A DNA stretch of 37,902 bases from an uncultured Oscillospiraceae bacterium (GCA_910588635.1 CAJUPW010000027.1:1-37902), one strand, 5' to 3'. Shown: positions 6,280 through 13,660, counted from the stretch's first letter. The notes: a model not told the origin generated them from the letters alone. Translations and numbers: made by a program.

Positions 6280-7014
6280 TTACTCCGCGGCGGCGGGAGC
6301 GGCCTCAGCCTGTTCGGCGGGGGCGGCATCCTGGCCCTGGCGGCCCTCCTGGATGGCGTTGGCCATGACGGAGGAGATCAGCTTGATGGCGCGGATGGCG
6401 TCATCGTTGCCGGGGATAACATAGTCAATCTCGTCGGGGTCGCAGTTGGTGTCCACGATGGCCACGATGGGGATGTGGAGCTTGCGGGCCTCGTTGATGG
6501 CGTTGCGCTCCTTGCGGGGGTCAACCACAAACAGGGCGCCGGGGAGCTTTTTCATCTCGGTGACGCCGCCCAGATACTTCTCCAGCTTGGCGATCTCGCC
6601 CATGTGCTTGATGACTTCCTTCTTAGGCAGCATGTCGAAGGTGCCGTCCTCCTGCATCTTCTTCAGCTGGGCCAGACGGTCCACGCGGCCCCGCATGGTC
6701 TTGAAGTTGGTGAGCATGCCGCCCAGCCAGCGGGCGTTCACCCAGTACATGCCCACGCGGCCGGCCTCTTCCTTGATGGCCTCCTGAGCCTGCTTCTTGG
6801 TGCCCACGAAGAGAATGGTCTCGCCCTTCTCGCCCAGAGAGCGGACGAAGTTGTAGGCCTCCTCCAGCTTCTTCACGGTTTTCTGCAGGTCGATGATATA
6901 GATGCCGTTGCGCTCCGTGTAGATGTAGGTGGCCATTTTGGGGTTCCACCGACGGGTCTGGTGGCCGAAGTGTACGCCGGCCTCCAGCAGCTGCTTCATA
7001 GATACGACTGCCAT
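6280..7014 (-). CDS. rpsB: 30S ribosomal protein S2
   Basis: A 244-residue S2. It begins MAVVSMKQLLEAGVHFGHQ, the conserved S2 N-terminus, and keeps the R-x-W-N-P-KM segment and the coiled-coil region near 100-150. The tail (about 225-244) is Ala/Glu rich, as in many GC-rich clostridia. The start at 7014 follows AGGAGG by eight bases; upstream in-frame ATGs would add 78 unconserved residues that overlap the promoter. S2 is added late to the small subunit and often represses its own mRNA. First gene of rpsB-tsf. Confidence 0.98.
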   Translation of the reverse strand: MAVVSMKQLLEAGVHFGHQTRRWNPKMATYIYTERNGIYIIDLQKTVKKLEEAYNFVRSLGEKGETILFVGTKKQAQEAIKEEAGRVGMYWVNARWLGGMLTNFKTMRGRVDRLAQLKKMQEDGTFDMLPKKEVIKHMGEIAKLEKYLGGVTEMKKLPGALFVVDPRKERNAINEARKLHIPIVAIVDTNCDPDEIDYVIPGNDDAIRAIKLISSVMANAIQEGRQGQDAAPAEQAEAAPAAAE

Positions 7015-7128
7015 AGTTTTTTCCTCCTGTTTTTCAGTTGTTCTTCTGGGGGCATCATGTCCTCCGCCAACCCGGATTGCTCCGGGCACCGGGCGGATGA
7101 TCCGCACTCCCACGCATAATGCCTTGGT

Positions 7129-7157
7129 AGTATACCACAGCTTTTCCCCGGACGCAA
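7129..7157 (-). promoter_or_regulatory. rpsB promoter and structured leader
   Basis: On the minus strand TTGCGT (7152-7157), a 17-base spacer and TATACT (7129-7134) form a good SigA promoter. The transcript would start near 7122, leaving a leader of about 108 bases. That leader contains small hairpins: GCGGAT-g-ATCCGC (7093-7105) and CCCGGA-ttgc-TCCGGG (7071-7086), plus a GGCGGA element. A leader of this kind fits feedback by S2, but I cannot match it to a known motif by eye. Confidence 0.75.
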
Positions 7158-7164
7158 TAGTTTT

Positions 7165-7180
7165 TTCCCGATTTCGGGAA
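7165..7180. promoter_or_regulatory. Perfect palindrome upstream of the rpsB promoter
   Basis: TTCCCGA-TT-TCGGGAA is a perfect seven-pair inverted repeat with a two-base centre. It lies just upstream of the rpsB -35 box, between rpsB and the divergent gene at 7229, where it could serve as an operator for either. Confidence 0.4.
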
Positions 7181-7228
7181 GAAAATTCCTTCTCTTTGCA
7201 TACAATGGTGGGAGAGGGGGCGAACAGG

Positions 7229-7792
7229 ATGGAGGAACGGTTTCCCATGGAGGGAGGCGGGACACTGACCCTGCGTCAGGACGGGGTCCATGTCCACATG
7301 GAGGCGGAGCGGCCCTCCGACGGGCGGGGCCTTTATAAGGTGTGGCTCCACGGCGACCAGGGAGGCAAGCTGCTGCTGGGCACGCTGGTCCCGGAGGAAG
7401 GGGCTCTGCGGCTTCGCCGGACTTTGTCGGTGGGGACACTGGAGCGCTCGGGCTGCTGGCCCCGATTCCGCGCGGAGGCGCCATTGGCCTTCTCCTTCGG
7501 GGAAGCGCCGGGAGGGAAGTGGTACTGCGAGCGGCGCCCGGAGCGCCTGGTATCCGACCCTGAGCTGAAAGCCCAGATGTCCGGGGCCATGCTGTGCCGG
7601 AAGGAGGGGGAGGGCTTTGCGCTGTCCGCCCCATTCGCCGCCGACAGGCCGGTGCGCCTGCCCTCCCTGTTCTGCCTGGCCAGGGTGGAGCGCCGGGAGG
7701 GCCGGCTGCATATGGTCTGGCATTTCAACGGAAAAGGAGAGCCGGTTCTCCCGCATAAAAAGGAAGATTCAGGACAGACTAACTGCCAGTAA
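7229..7792 (+). CDS. Conserved-looking protein of unknown function
   Basis: A 187-residue soluble protein without signal peptide or membrane segment. The N-terminal half alternates hydrophobic and charged residues (LTLRQDGVHVHMEAE, then LYKVWLHGDQGGKLLLGTLVPEEG), which looks like an all-beta fold. The C-terminal third has WYCERRPE and a short Cys-containing strand. I do not recognise a family. GGAGAGGGGG eight bases before the ATG at 7229 decides the start over the in-frame ATG at 7205. Two small coat-protein genes follow after 33 bases, so it may belong to a spore-related transcript. Confidence 0.7.
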   Translation: MEERFPMEGGGTLTLRQDGVHVHMEAERPSDGRGLYKVWLHGDQGGKLLLGTLVPEEGALRLRRTLSVGTLERSGCWPRFRAEAPLAFSFGEAPGGKWYCERRPERLVSDPELKAQMSGAMLCRKEGEGFALSAPFAADRPVRLPSLFCLARVERREGRLHMVWHFNGKGEPVLPHKKEDSGQTNCQ

Positions 7793-7825
7793 CGGGCCCG
7801 ACCCGCTGTGAAAGGAGGCAGTTTT

Positions 7826-8011
7826 ATGCCCAATCTGACCACCAAGGAGCTGTCCGCCCTGTCCGACCAGCTGGACTTTGAGCGGGTACTCCACTGCAAG
7901 TATCTGTCCGCCGTCCAGGAGAGCCAGGATCAGGAGCTGCGCGGCAAGTTCCAGGCCTGCGCCGGCCAGCACCTGAACAACTACAACACTCTGCTGAACT
8001 ATCTGCACTGA
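7826..8011 (+). CDS. Small CotF-like protein
   Basis: A 61-residue helical protein: L-S-x-L-x-D-Q-L-D-F-E-R-V-L-H-C-K-Y-L followed by a second amphipathic helix ending NNYNTLLNYLH. The length, helix pattern and position directly before a recognisable coat F protein suggest a partner of the ferritin-like CotF group found on spores. AAAGGAGG lies seven bases before the ATG at 7826; a GTG at 7808 is in frame but has no ribosome binding site. The family assignment is by pattern and context only. Confidence 0.75.
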   Translation: MPNLTTKELSALSDQLDFERVLHCKYLSAVQESQDQELRGKFQACAGQHLNNYNTLLNYLH

Positions 8012-8024
8012 AGGAGGAACCCCC

Positions 8025-8285
8025 ATGAACGATCAGGAGAGACTCACCGATTTTATCTGCAGCGAGAAGAAGATGTCCGCCAACTACGACACCTTTGCCT
8101 CTGAGTGCGTCAACACCGCCCTTCGCAACGATTTCCTCAATATCCTCAACCAGAGCCACCAGACCCAGAGCGACCTGTTCCGCATCGCCCAGTCCAAGGG
8201 CTGGTATCAGGTGGAGCAGGCCCCCGCCAATAAGGTCAGCCAGGCGTACACCAAGTTCTCCAACCAGAAGCCCACGGCGTCCTGA
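8025..8285 (+). CDS. Spore coat protein F (CotF) family
   Basis: An 86-residue protein matching the coat F domain: an N-terminal D-F-I-C-S-E-K-K-M-S-x-N-Y-D-T segment, then R-x-D-F-L-N-I-L-x-x-x-H-Q-x-Q-x-x-L-F and a C-terminal G-W-Y-Q-V-E-Q-A motif, which is the typical CotF ending. Proteins of this family form part of the spore coat. AAGGAGG precedes the ATG. It begins 13 bases after the preceding small CotF-like gene, so the pair is co-transcribed and may form a heteromer. Confidence 0.9.
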   Translation: MNDQERLTDFICSEKKMSANYDTFASECVNTALRNDFLNILNQSHQTQSDLFRIAQSKGWYQVEQAPANKVSQAYTKFSNQKPTAS

Positions 8286-8305
8286 ATATTCCCCTGTACG
8301 GATGA

Positions 8306-8331
8306 AGCTCCCGCCCTTTCGGGCGGGAGCT
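8306..8331. terminator. Hairpin between convergent cotF and rodA-like genes
   Basis: AGCTCCCGCCC and GGGCGGGAGCT form a perfect 11-pair stem with a TTTC loop. Neither side has a U tract. Its place between two convergent genes suggests it ends both transcripts, perhaps with Rho or as a 3' stabiliser. Confidence 0.6.
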
Positions 8332-8337
8332 CTGCGC

Positions 8338-9552
8338 TTATACCGGACTGCGGTCCCGCAGCCAGCTGGGCATGGGCCGGGCCTTCACGCTGGAGACGAT
8401 GCCCATGGCGGCGAACAGGGTGATGATGGACGAGCCCCCGTAGCTGATAAAGGGGAGAGTCAGGCCCATGACGGGCAGGATGAACAGGCACATGCCCACG
8501 TTGAAGGTGATCTGGGCCAGCAGCATCCCCGCCATGCCCATGCACACATAGGCGTTGAAGGGAGAGCTGGCGTGGCGTCCCACCCATACGCACCGCAGGA
8601 CAATGCAGGACAGCAGCAGCAGCAGGGCCATGCAGCCCACCAGCCCCAGCTCCTCGCCGCAGACGGCGTAGATGAAGTCGGTGTGCCGGGCGGGGAGGGA
8701 GTGGCTGCTGAGGGATTGGGTCTGCAGGCCATTGCAGTAGCCCTGGCCGAACAGCCTGCCCGAACCGATGGCCAGGACGGCCCGGTTCTGCTGCCAGCCG
8801 ATTCCTCTGGGGTCCAGGCTGTGGTCAAAGATCACCCGGAAGCGCATGATGCGGTAGTCGTTCCACCAGCGGGTCTCGGGCAGGAAGAACAGCCACAGGA
8901 TGACCGCCGCCAGAACGATTCCGCCCCCCACCAGCAAAAACCAACGCAGCTTCACCCCCGAGGCCCAGGCCATGGAGAGGAAGATCATCATATAGATGAC
9001 GCACATGCCGAAGTCGCCGCAGATAGCGGCGATGAGGCCCAGCATAAACACGGTGTGCCCGCCGATCTGGAGGATGGAGGGGATGGAACTGATATCCAGC
9101 TCCCTGTCCTGTATCTTCACAATCTGGAGGGCCAGCAGCAGGATAAAGGTGACCTTGACGATCTCATTGGGCTGGATGTCCATGGGGAATTTGGGGATGA
9201 TCCGGGAGATGACCAGCCAGTTCAGGTTGCCGGAGTCGTAGTCCTCCCCCAGGGGGGTGAGGAGGAGCAGCAGGAAGCCCACGTTGAACACCAGCAGCAG
9301 CTTCCAGCGCTTCTCCACAAAGAGCTGGAAGTCCACAAAGGTGAGCAGCATATAGGCCACCACCCCCAGCATGATGGCGATGAACTGGACCAGGACAAAG
9401 CGCATCCAGCGGGTCTCGCCCAGATACTGGGTGGCGGAAAAAATCAGGACCAGCCCGAATCCGCTGGCGGCCAGACACAGCAGCAGCAGGACCACGTCGC
9501 CCTTTTTGAAAAAATCCTTGATTGGGGAGAACAACAGGGACAGGAAGGACAT
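8338..9552 (-). CDS. RodA/FtsW/SpoVE family peptidoglycan glycosyltransferase
   Basis: A 404-residue SEDS protein with about ten membrane helices. It keeps the family's marks: QPNEIVKV (the QPSE-x-x-K motif), LPARHTDFIYAVCGEELG with the conserved Asp in the large outer loop, and LPFISYGGSS near the C-terminus. SEDS proteins polymerise lipid II into glycan strands together with a class B penicillin-binding protein. RodA (cell side wall) is my first choice because of the short N-terminus and the absence of division or sporulation neighbours; FtsW or SpoVE cannot be excluded. GAGGCGG stands before the ATG. It is a single gene divergent from tsaE. Confidence 0.9.
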   Translation of the reverse strand: MSFLSLLFSPIKDFFKKGDVVLLLLCLAASGFGLVLIFSATQYLGETRWMRFVLVQFIAIMLGVVAYMLLTFVDFQLFVEKRWKLLLVFNVGFLLLLLTPLGEDYDSGNLNWLVISRIIPKFPMDIQPNEIVKVTFILLLALQIVKIQDRELDISSIPSILQIGGHTVFMLGLIAAICGDFGMCVIYMMIFLSMAWASGVKLRWFLLVGGGIVLAAVILWLFFLPETRWWNDYRIMRFRVIFDHSLDPRGIGWQQNRAVLAIGSGRLFGQGYCNGLQTQSLSSHSLPARHTDFIYAVCGEELGLVGCMALLLLLSCIVLRCVWVGRHASSPFNAYVCMGMAGMLLAQITFNVGMCLFILPVMGLTLPFISYGGSSIITLFAAMGIVSSVKARPMPSWLRDRSPV

Positions 9553-9584
9553 AATTTCGCCGCCTCAAAAAAATTTGACAATAT

Positions 9585-9612
9585 ATTTTATCATATTTTG
9601 GTGGAAAGGCAA
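9585..9612 (-). promoter_or_regulatory. Promoter of the RodA-like gene
   Basis: On the minus strand TTGCCT (9607-9612), a 16-base spacer and TAAAAT (9585-9590) precede the gene by about 33 bases. It lies back to back with the tsaE promoter. Confidence 0.6.
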
Positions 9613-9622
9613 ACCCTATCTG

Positions 9623-9631
9623 TGCTATAAT
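9623..9631 (+). promoter_or_regulatory. Extended -10 promoter of tsaE-tsaB-upp
   Basis: TG-C-TATAAT is a perfect extended -10 element, without a good -35. A start near 9638 gives a short leader before the tsaE GTG at 9672. Confidence 0.65.
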
Positions 9632-9671
9632 GTTTAAGAACGTGAAAATTTTCTGTGAACGGGGGAGCGGC

Positions 9672-10097
9672 GTGGAGTTTGTCACCAACAGCGAGCAGGA
9701 GACGGAGGAGCTGGGCGCCCGGCTGGCGGAAAGGCTGGAGCCGGGAGCGGTGATCGCCTTTACCGGCGACCTGGGGGCGGGCAAGACCGCCTTTACCCGG
9801 GGGCTGGCCCGGGGTCTGGGGATATCGGACCGGGTGACCAGTCCCACCTTTACCATCGTCAACGAATACGAGGGGGGCCGGCTGCCCCTGTTCCATTTCG
9901 ATATGTACCGCCTGGGCTCCTCCGATGAGCTGTTCGACATCGGCTGGGAGGACTATCTGGCTCGGGGGGGCGTGTGCGCCGTGGAGTGGAGCGAGAACGT
10001 GTCCGACGCCCTGGAGGAGGGGAGCGTTTTGGTGGAAATTCGCCGGGGCGCCTGCGACAATCAGCGCGTCATTGCCGTCGAGGGGGTGTCCCTGTGA
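9672..10097 (+). CDS. tsaE: tRNA t6A threonylcarbamoyltransferase complex ATPase TsaE
   Basis: A 141-residue P-loop ATPase. Walker A is GDLGAGKT (32-39), followed by the family motifs SPTFTIVNEY, FHFDMYRL and a C-terminal W-x-E near VEWSE. TsaE works with TsaB and TsaD to put the threonylcarbamoyl group on A37 of ANN-reading tRNAs. I take GTG at 9672 because GGGGGAG lies a few bases upstream and the product then has normal length; an in-frame ATG at 9630 is part of the -10 promoter hexamer. The stop overlaps the tsaB start by four bases (GTGA). Confidence 0.95.
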   Translation: MEFVTNSEQETEELGARLAERLEPGAVIAFTGDLGAGKTAFTRGLARGLGISDRVTSPTFTIVNEYEGGRLPLFHFDMYRLGSSDELFDIGWEDYLARGGVCAVEWSENVSDALEEGSVLVEIRRGACDNQRVIAVEGVSL

Positions 10098-10804
10098 ACA
10101 TTTTAGCTCTGGAATCCTCGGCCACGGCCTGCTCCGCCGCCCTGTGCCGGGACGGGGCTCTGCTGGCCCAGTCCTTCCAGTGCAGCGGGCTGACCCACAG
10201 CCGCACCTTGCTGCCTATGGTGAACGATCTCTTGAAAAACTGCGGCGAAACCCTGGAGGGCGTAGATGTCATCGCCGTGGCCGCCGGGCCCGGCTCCTTT
10301 ACCGGCCTGCGCATCGGGGCGGCCACAGCCAAGGGGCTGGCCTGGGCGGGGGACAAGCTCTGCGCCCCCTGCTCCACCCTGGAGTCCATGGCCTGGCCCC
10401 TGGCCCACCTGGAGGATCAATTGATTGTCTGCGCCATGGACGCCCGGCGCGCTCAGGTGTACAACGCCCTGTTTCTCGCCCGGGGGAACAGACTGGAGCG
10501 GCTGTGCCCCGACCGGGCCGTCTCTCTGGCTGAGCTGGGGGAAGAGCTGAAAAAATACCAGAAAATGAAAATTGTCGTTGGCGACGGGGCCATGCTGTGT
10601 TATAATACCCTGAGAGAGGAAGTTCCCGGCCTGTCTCTGGCCCCCGTCCACCTGCGGATGCAGAGCGCCTGGGGGGTGGCCCGGGCGGCGGAGGATCTGG
10701 CCGCCGCCGGCGGCCTGGTAACCGCGGCCGATCTGGCTCCCGTCTACCACCGCCTGTCTCAGGCGGAGCGGGAGCGGCTGGAACGAGAGCAAAATTTACG
10801 ATAG
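10094..10804 (+). CDS. tsaB: tRNA t6A complex scaffold TsaB
   Basis: A 236-residue protein of the actin-like ATPase (ASKHA) fold. It starts V/MNILALESSATACSAAL and keeps THSRTLLP and AAGPGSFTGLRIG, the TsaB signature. TsaB lacks catalysis of its own and pairs with TsaD; TsaE binds the pair. The GTG start at 10094 overlaps the tsaE stop, so translation is coupled. No rimI or tsaD gene follows, unlike in many Firmicutes; upp comes next after 15 bases. Confidence 0.95.
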   Translation: MNILALESSATACSAALCRDGALLAQSFQCSGLTHSRTLLPMVNDLLKNCGETLEGVDVIAVAAGPGSFTGLRIGAATAKGLAWAGDKLCAPCSTLESMAWPLAHLEDQLIVCAMDARRAQVYNALFLARGNRLERLCPDRAVSLAELGEELKKYQKMKIVVGDGAMLCYNTLREEVPGLSLAPVHLRMQSAWGVARAAEDLAAAGGLVTAADLAPVYHRLSQAERERLEREQNLR

Positions 10805-10819
10805 AAGGGGAGCAAAAAC

Positions 10820-11455
10820 ATGTATAACGAAAAGGTACACATCCTGGACCATCCGCTGCTTCAGCACAAGCTGACCATCCTCCGGGACGAGACCACCGGC
10901 GTGAAGGAATTCCGGGAGATCGTCTCCGAGATCGCCGCTCTGGAGTGCTACGAGGCCACCCGGGACCTGCCTCTGGAGGACATCGAGGTCAAGACCCCTA
11001 TCACCACCGGCACCTTTAAAACCCTGGCGGGCAAGAAGCTGGCCATCGTCCCCATCCTCCGGGCCGGCCTGGGTATGGTGGATGGCATTATCAAGATGAT
11101 CCCCTCCGCCAAGGTGGGCCATATCGGCCTGTACCGGGACCCGGAGACCCACAAGCCCGTGGAGTACTACTGCAAGATGCCCGCCGATATCGCCGAGCGG
11201 GACGTTATTGTCCTGGACCCCATGCTGGCCACCGGCGGCTCCGCCTCCGCCGCCATCACCTTCATCAAGGGCTACGGTTGCAAGCACATCAAGCTGATGA
11301 ACATTCTGGCCGCCCCCGAGGGCATCGAGTGCATCAACAGGGACCACCCCGACGTGGATATCTACGTGGCGGGCGTGGACGAGAAGCTCAACGAGCACGC
11401 CTATATCGTCCCTGGCCTGGGCGACGCCGGCGACCGTATTTTCGGCACCAAGTAA
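10820..11455 (+). CDS. upp: Uracil phosphoribosyltransferase
   Basis: A 211-residue UPRT of standard length. The PRPP loop is VIVLDPMLATGGSA (about residues 130-143) and the uracil-binding end keeps YIVPGLGDAGDRIFGT. It makes UMP from uracil and PRPP in pyrimidine salvage. AAGGGGAG lies before the ATG. It follows tsaB in one transcript. A CTCC-rich hairpin follows the stop. Confidence 0.97.
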   Translation: MYNEKVHILDHPLLQHKLTILRDETTGVKEFREIVSEIAALECYEATRDLPLEDIEVKTPITTGTFKTLAGKKLAIVPILRAGLGMVDGIIKMIPSAKVGHIGLYRDPETHKPVEYYCKMPADIAERDVIVLDPMLATGGSASAAITFIKGYGCKHIKLMNILAAPEGIECINRDHPDVDIYVAGVDEKLNEHAYIVPGLGDAGDRIFGTK

Positions 11456-11466
11456 ATGGAAAATGC

Positions 11467-11491
11467 CCCGGCTCCCTTTTTGGGGGCCGGG
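11467..11491 (+). terminator. Hairpin after upp
   Basis: CCCGGCTCCC pairs with GGGGGCCGGG (one G.T) around a TTTTT loop, 11 bases after the stop. There is no U tract after it, but it ends where the ABC-F promoter begins. Confidence 0.6.
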
Positions 11492-11496
11492 ACGGC

Positions 11497-11525
11497 TTGA
11501 CAAATCCATGACTGCATGGTATGCT
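11497..11525 (+). promoter_or_regulatory. Promoter of the ABC-F leader
   Basis: A consensus TTGACA (11497-11502), a 17-base spacer and TATGCT (11520-11525) give a strong SigA promoter. Transcription from about 11532 leaves a leader of roughly 220 bases before the ABC-F gene. Confidence 0.85.
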
Positions 11526-11555
11526 GTCCCCAACAAACAGATTGGAGGCGGGAAG

Positions 11556-11576
11556 ATGCGCAAGACCACTTGCTGA
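11556..11576 (+). CDS. Leader peptide MRKTTC of the ABC-F attenuator
   Basis: ATG CGC AAG ACC ACT TGC TGA encodes six residues. A strong GGAGGCGGG ribosome binding site ends a few bases before the ATG, too good to be chance next to such a tiny frame. It lies between the promoter and a series of RNA hairpins that ends with an intrinsic terminator ahead of an antibiotic-type ABC-F gene. In such systems (for example those of erm, msr, vga and lsa-type genes) a ribosome stalled on the leader frame by a drug changes the RNA fold and lets transcription go on. Confidence 0.7.
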   Translation: MRKTTC

Positions 11577-11581
11577 TTCCG

Positions 11582-11727
11582 TGACAGGAACTGACGCGGG
11601 GCTGTGAGAACAGCCCGGTTCTGTCATGGGTCCGCGAGAGGAAAGGCGCAGTCTTCCCCTTTCGGCTCATATGGGCGCGCCGCGCCCTTCTGCCGCCGCG
11701 AGAGGAAGGTCCCTCTTGCGGTTTTTT
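11582..11727 (+). promoter_or_regulatory. Attenuator leader with intrinsic terminator before the ABC-F gene
   Basis: Hairpin 1 starts six bases after the leader-peptide stop: TGACAG (11582-11587) pairs with CTGTCA (11621-11626) and GGGCTG with CAGCCC inside it. Hairpin 2 is GAAAGG/CCTTTC (11641-11663). Hairpin 3 is the GGGCG/CGCCC palindrome at 11673-11687. The terminator is CCGCGAGAGG (11696-11705) with CCTCTTGCGG (11712-11721), followed by six T. The terminator's 5' arm is present a second time, exactly, at 11632-11641, just after hairpin 1, so this copy could capture the 3' arm and act as antiterminator. Bases 11559-11565 in the leader frame (CGCAAGA) also match the 3' arm. The alternative fold is my inference. 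Confidence 0.75.
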
Positions 11728-11752
11728 CGCGCCCAGGACAGGAGGGAACGAT

Positions 11753-13231
11753 ATGTCGCAGATTACCATACAAGACCTGTATTTCACCTATGACGGGGAC
11801 CACACCCCCGTCTTTGAGGGGCTGGACCTCCAGCTGGACACCCACTGGAAGCTGGGGCTGGTGGGCCGGAACGGCCGGGGCAAGACCACCCTCCTCCGCC
11901 TGCTGGCGGGGGAGCTGGAGGGGAGGGGGACGGTCTCTCTCCGCCAGCCCTGTCTGCGCTGGCCCAAGCCGGCGGCCGACCCGTCCCGGCGGACGCTGGA
12001 CATCCTGCTGGAGGGAGTGCCGCCGGAGGACGAGTGGAAAATTTACCGGGAGCTGTCCCTGTTGGGACTGTCAGAGGAAATTTTAGACCGTCCCTTTTCC
12101 ACCCTCAGCGGCGGGGAGCAGACCCGGGCCCTGTTGGCCGCTCTGTTTCTGGACGAGGGGGCCTACCCCATGATCGACGAGCCCACCAACCACCTGGACG
12201 GACCGGGCCGGGCGCTGGTGGCCGGCTATCTCAAGAGCCTGGACCGGGGGTTTCTGCTGGTGTCCCACGACCGGGCCTTTCTGGACGGCTGCGTGGACCA
12301 CATCCTGGCCCTGAACCCCACCGGCCCGGAGCTGGTGCGGGGCACCTTCTCCAGCTGGTTTCGGGACAAGGAGGACCGGGACCGGGGAGAGGCCGCCCGA
12401 AACGAAAAGCTGAAGGGAGAGATCAGACGGCTGGAGCAGGCGGCAAAGCGGACCTCCGGCTGGTCGGACAGAGTGGAGCGGAGCAAGTACCACAATGAGA
12501 ACTCCGGGCTTAAGGTGGATCGGGGCTTCATCGGCCACAAGTCGGCCAAGATGATGCAGCGGGCCAAGAATATCGAGGACCGCCAGCAGCGGGCGATTCG
12601 GGAGAAGTCCGCCTTGCTCAAGGACATTGAGCGGGCGGACAGCCTGAAGCTGGCTCCGCTGCTTTACCACAGCGACCGGCTGCTGGAGGGCCGGGAGCTG
12701 GCAATTTCCTACCCGGGGATGGACAGAAAGCCGGTGAGCTTTACCCTGAGACAGGGGGAGCGCCTCTGTCTGGACGGGGGCAACGGCTCAGGCAAGACCA
12801 GCCTGCTCCGTCTGGTCCTGGGGGAGCAGGCGCCCCACACTGGGACGCTGTTCCGGACTTCGGGGCTGGAGATTTCCTACGTCCCCCAGAGGTCGGACCA
12901 CCTGCGGGGAAATCCCGTCGCCTGGGCGGAGGGACAAGGCATAGACGTGACCCTGTTCCTTACCATCCTGCGCAAGCTGGACTTCTCCCGCGCCCTCTTT
13001 GAGCGGGATATGGGGGAGTACAGCGCGGGACAGCAGAAGAAGGTGCTGTTGGCGGCTAGCCTGTGCCGGAGCGCTCACCTGTATGTGTGGGACGAGCCGC
13101 TGAATTATATCGACCTGTTCTCCCGAATGCAGCTGGAGGAGCTGCTGCTCCGGTACCGGCCCACGCTGCTCTTTGTGGAGCACGACCGGGTCTTTCGGGA
13201 GAAGATCGCCACCCAGGTAGTGGAGCTGTGA
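11753..13231 (+). CDS. Lsa-type ABC-F ribosome protection protein
   Basis: A 492-residue soluble protein with two ATP-binding cassettes and no membrane part. NBD1 has Walker A GRNGRGKTT (38-46), signature LSGGEQTRA (118-126) and IDEPTNHLD (141-149). A charged linker (about 205-300) with GWSDRVERSKY and GFIGHKSAKMMQRAK is the P-site tRNA interaction motif region. NBD2 has GGNGSGKTS, signature YSAGQQKKV and VWDEPLNYID. The pattern from N- to C-terminus fits the Lsa branch, whose members release lincosamides, streptogramin A and pleuromutilins from the ribosome. GGAGGG precedes the ATG. The attenuator upstream supports drug-induced expression. The specificity here is not proven; it could be a housekeeping ABC-F. 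Confidence 0.9.
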   Translation: MSQITIQDLYFTYDGDHTPVFEGLDLQLDTHWKLGLVGRNGRGKTTLLRLLAGELEGRGTVSLRQPCLRWPKPAADPSRRTLDILLEGVPPEDEWKIYRELSLLGLSEEILDRPFSTLSGGEQTRALLAALFLDEGAYPMIDEPTNHLDGPGRALVAGYLKSLDRGFLLVSHDRAFLDGCVDHILALNPTGPELVRGTFSSWFRDKEDRDRGEAARNEKLKGEIRRLEQAAKRTSGWSDRVERSKYHNENSGLKVDRGFIGHKSAKMMQRAKNIEDRQQRAIREKSALLKDIERADSLKLAPLLYHSDRLLEGRELAISYPGMDRKPVSFTLRQGERLCLDGGNGSGKTSLLRLVLGEQAPHTGTLFRTSGLEISYVPQRSDHLRGNPVAWAEGQGIDVTLFLTILRKLDFSRALFERDMGEYSAGQQKKVLLAASLCRSAHLYVWDEPLNYIDLFSRMQLEELLLRYRPTLLFVEHDRVFREKIATQVVEL

Positions 13232-13258
13232 AAAAGCCCGCCGGAATACCCGGCGGGC
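13231..13258 (-). terminator. Terminator of the 13264-13629 gene, also after the ABC-F gene
   Basis: GCCCGCCGG and CCGGCGGGC form a perfect nine-pair stem (13236-13258) with an AATAC loop. On the minus strand TTTTT follows (13231-13235), making a proper terminator; on the plus strand the same hairpin directly follows the ABC-F stop. Confidence 0.85.
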
Positions 13259-13263
13259 CTCGC

Positions 13264-13629
13264 TTATGAAAATACCGCGTGCTGGCGGCGGTAGGAGTCG
13301 TTGTCCTTCTGAGCCAGCTCCCGGCTCACCTGGTCCAACTGGCGCTGAATGGCCTCCGCCTGCTCCGGGGCGGCGGAGCGGAGCTGCTGTGTCATCTCCT
13401 CCTGCCGCTTGCGCAGACTTTCCAGCTCCCGGTCCACCTTGCCGGTGTCGCAGACGGTGACCTCCGATTGATCCTCCGGCTCGTAGCGGTCAAAGGCCCG
13501 CTCCTCGGGGACAATCCGGTCGCCCCCGGAGGGAGTTTCCTCCGCCGGCGAGGCGGCGGGGGCGGACTGGGCCTTTCGGGTCTCCGGAGCCTCATAAATA
13601 CTGCTGTTTGGAATGGCGGAAATGCTCAT
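13264..13629 (-). CDS. Coiled-coil protein of unknown function
   Basis: A 121-residue soluble protein. Residues 1-60 are low-complexity and Pro/Ala/Glu rich. Residues 64-110 form a clear heptad-type coiled coil (RELESLRKRQEEMTQQL, then Q-x-x-A-I-Q-R-Q-L-D-Q-V-S-R-E-L-A-Q-K). The C-terminus ends SYRRQHAVFS. It resembles FlxA-like or other small coiled-coil proteins of clostridia, but I do not recognise a defined family. It has its own strong promoter (13661-13689), an AGGAGGGG ribosome binding site and its own terminator, so it is a single-gene transcript. Confidence 0.8.
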   Translation of the reverse strand: MSISAIPNSSIYEAPETRKAQSAPAASPAEETPSGGDRIVPEERAFDRYEPEDQSEVTVCDTGKVDRELESLRKRQEEMTQQLRSAAPEQAEAIQRQLDQVSRELAQKDNDSYRRQHAVFS

Positions 13630-13660
13630 AATGACCCCTCCTGTGTCAATTTATGGCACC

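Noticed and set aside
7205..7228. Earlier ATG for the 7229-7792 gene
   Set aside because: No ribosome binding site before it, while GGAGAGGGGG stands at the right distance from the ATG at 7229.
7740..7825. SigK-type promoter (CATAAAAAG) before the CotF-like genes
   Set aside because: The -35 AC element is absent at the right distance and the site lies inside the preceding gene.
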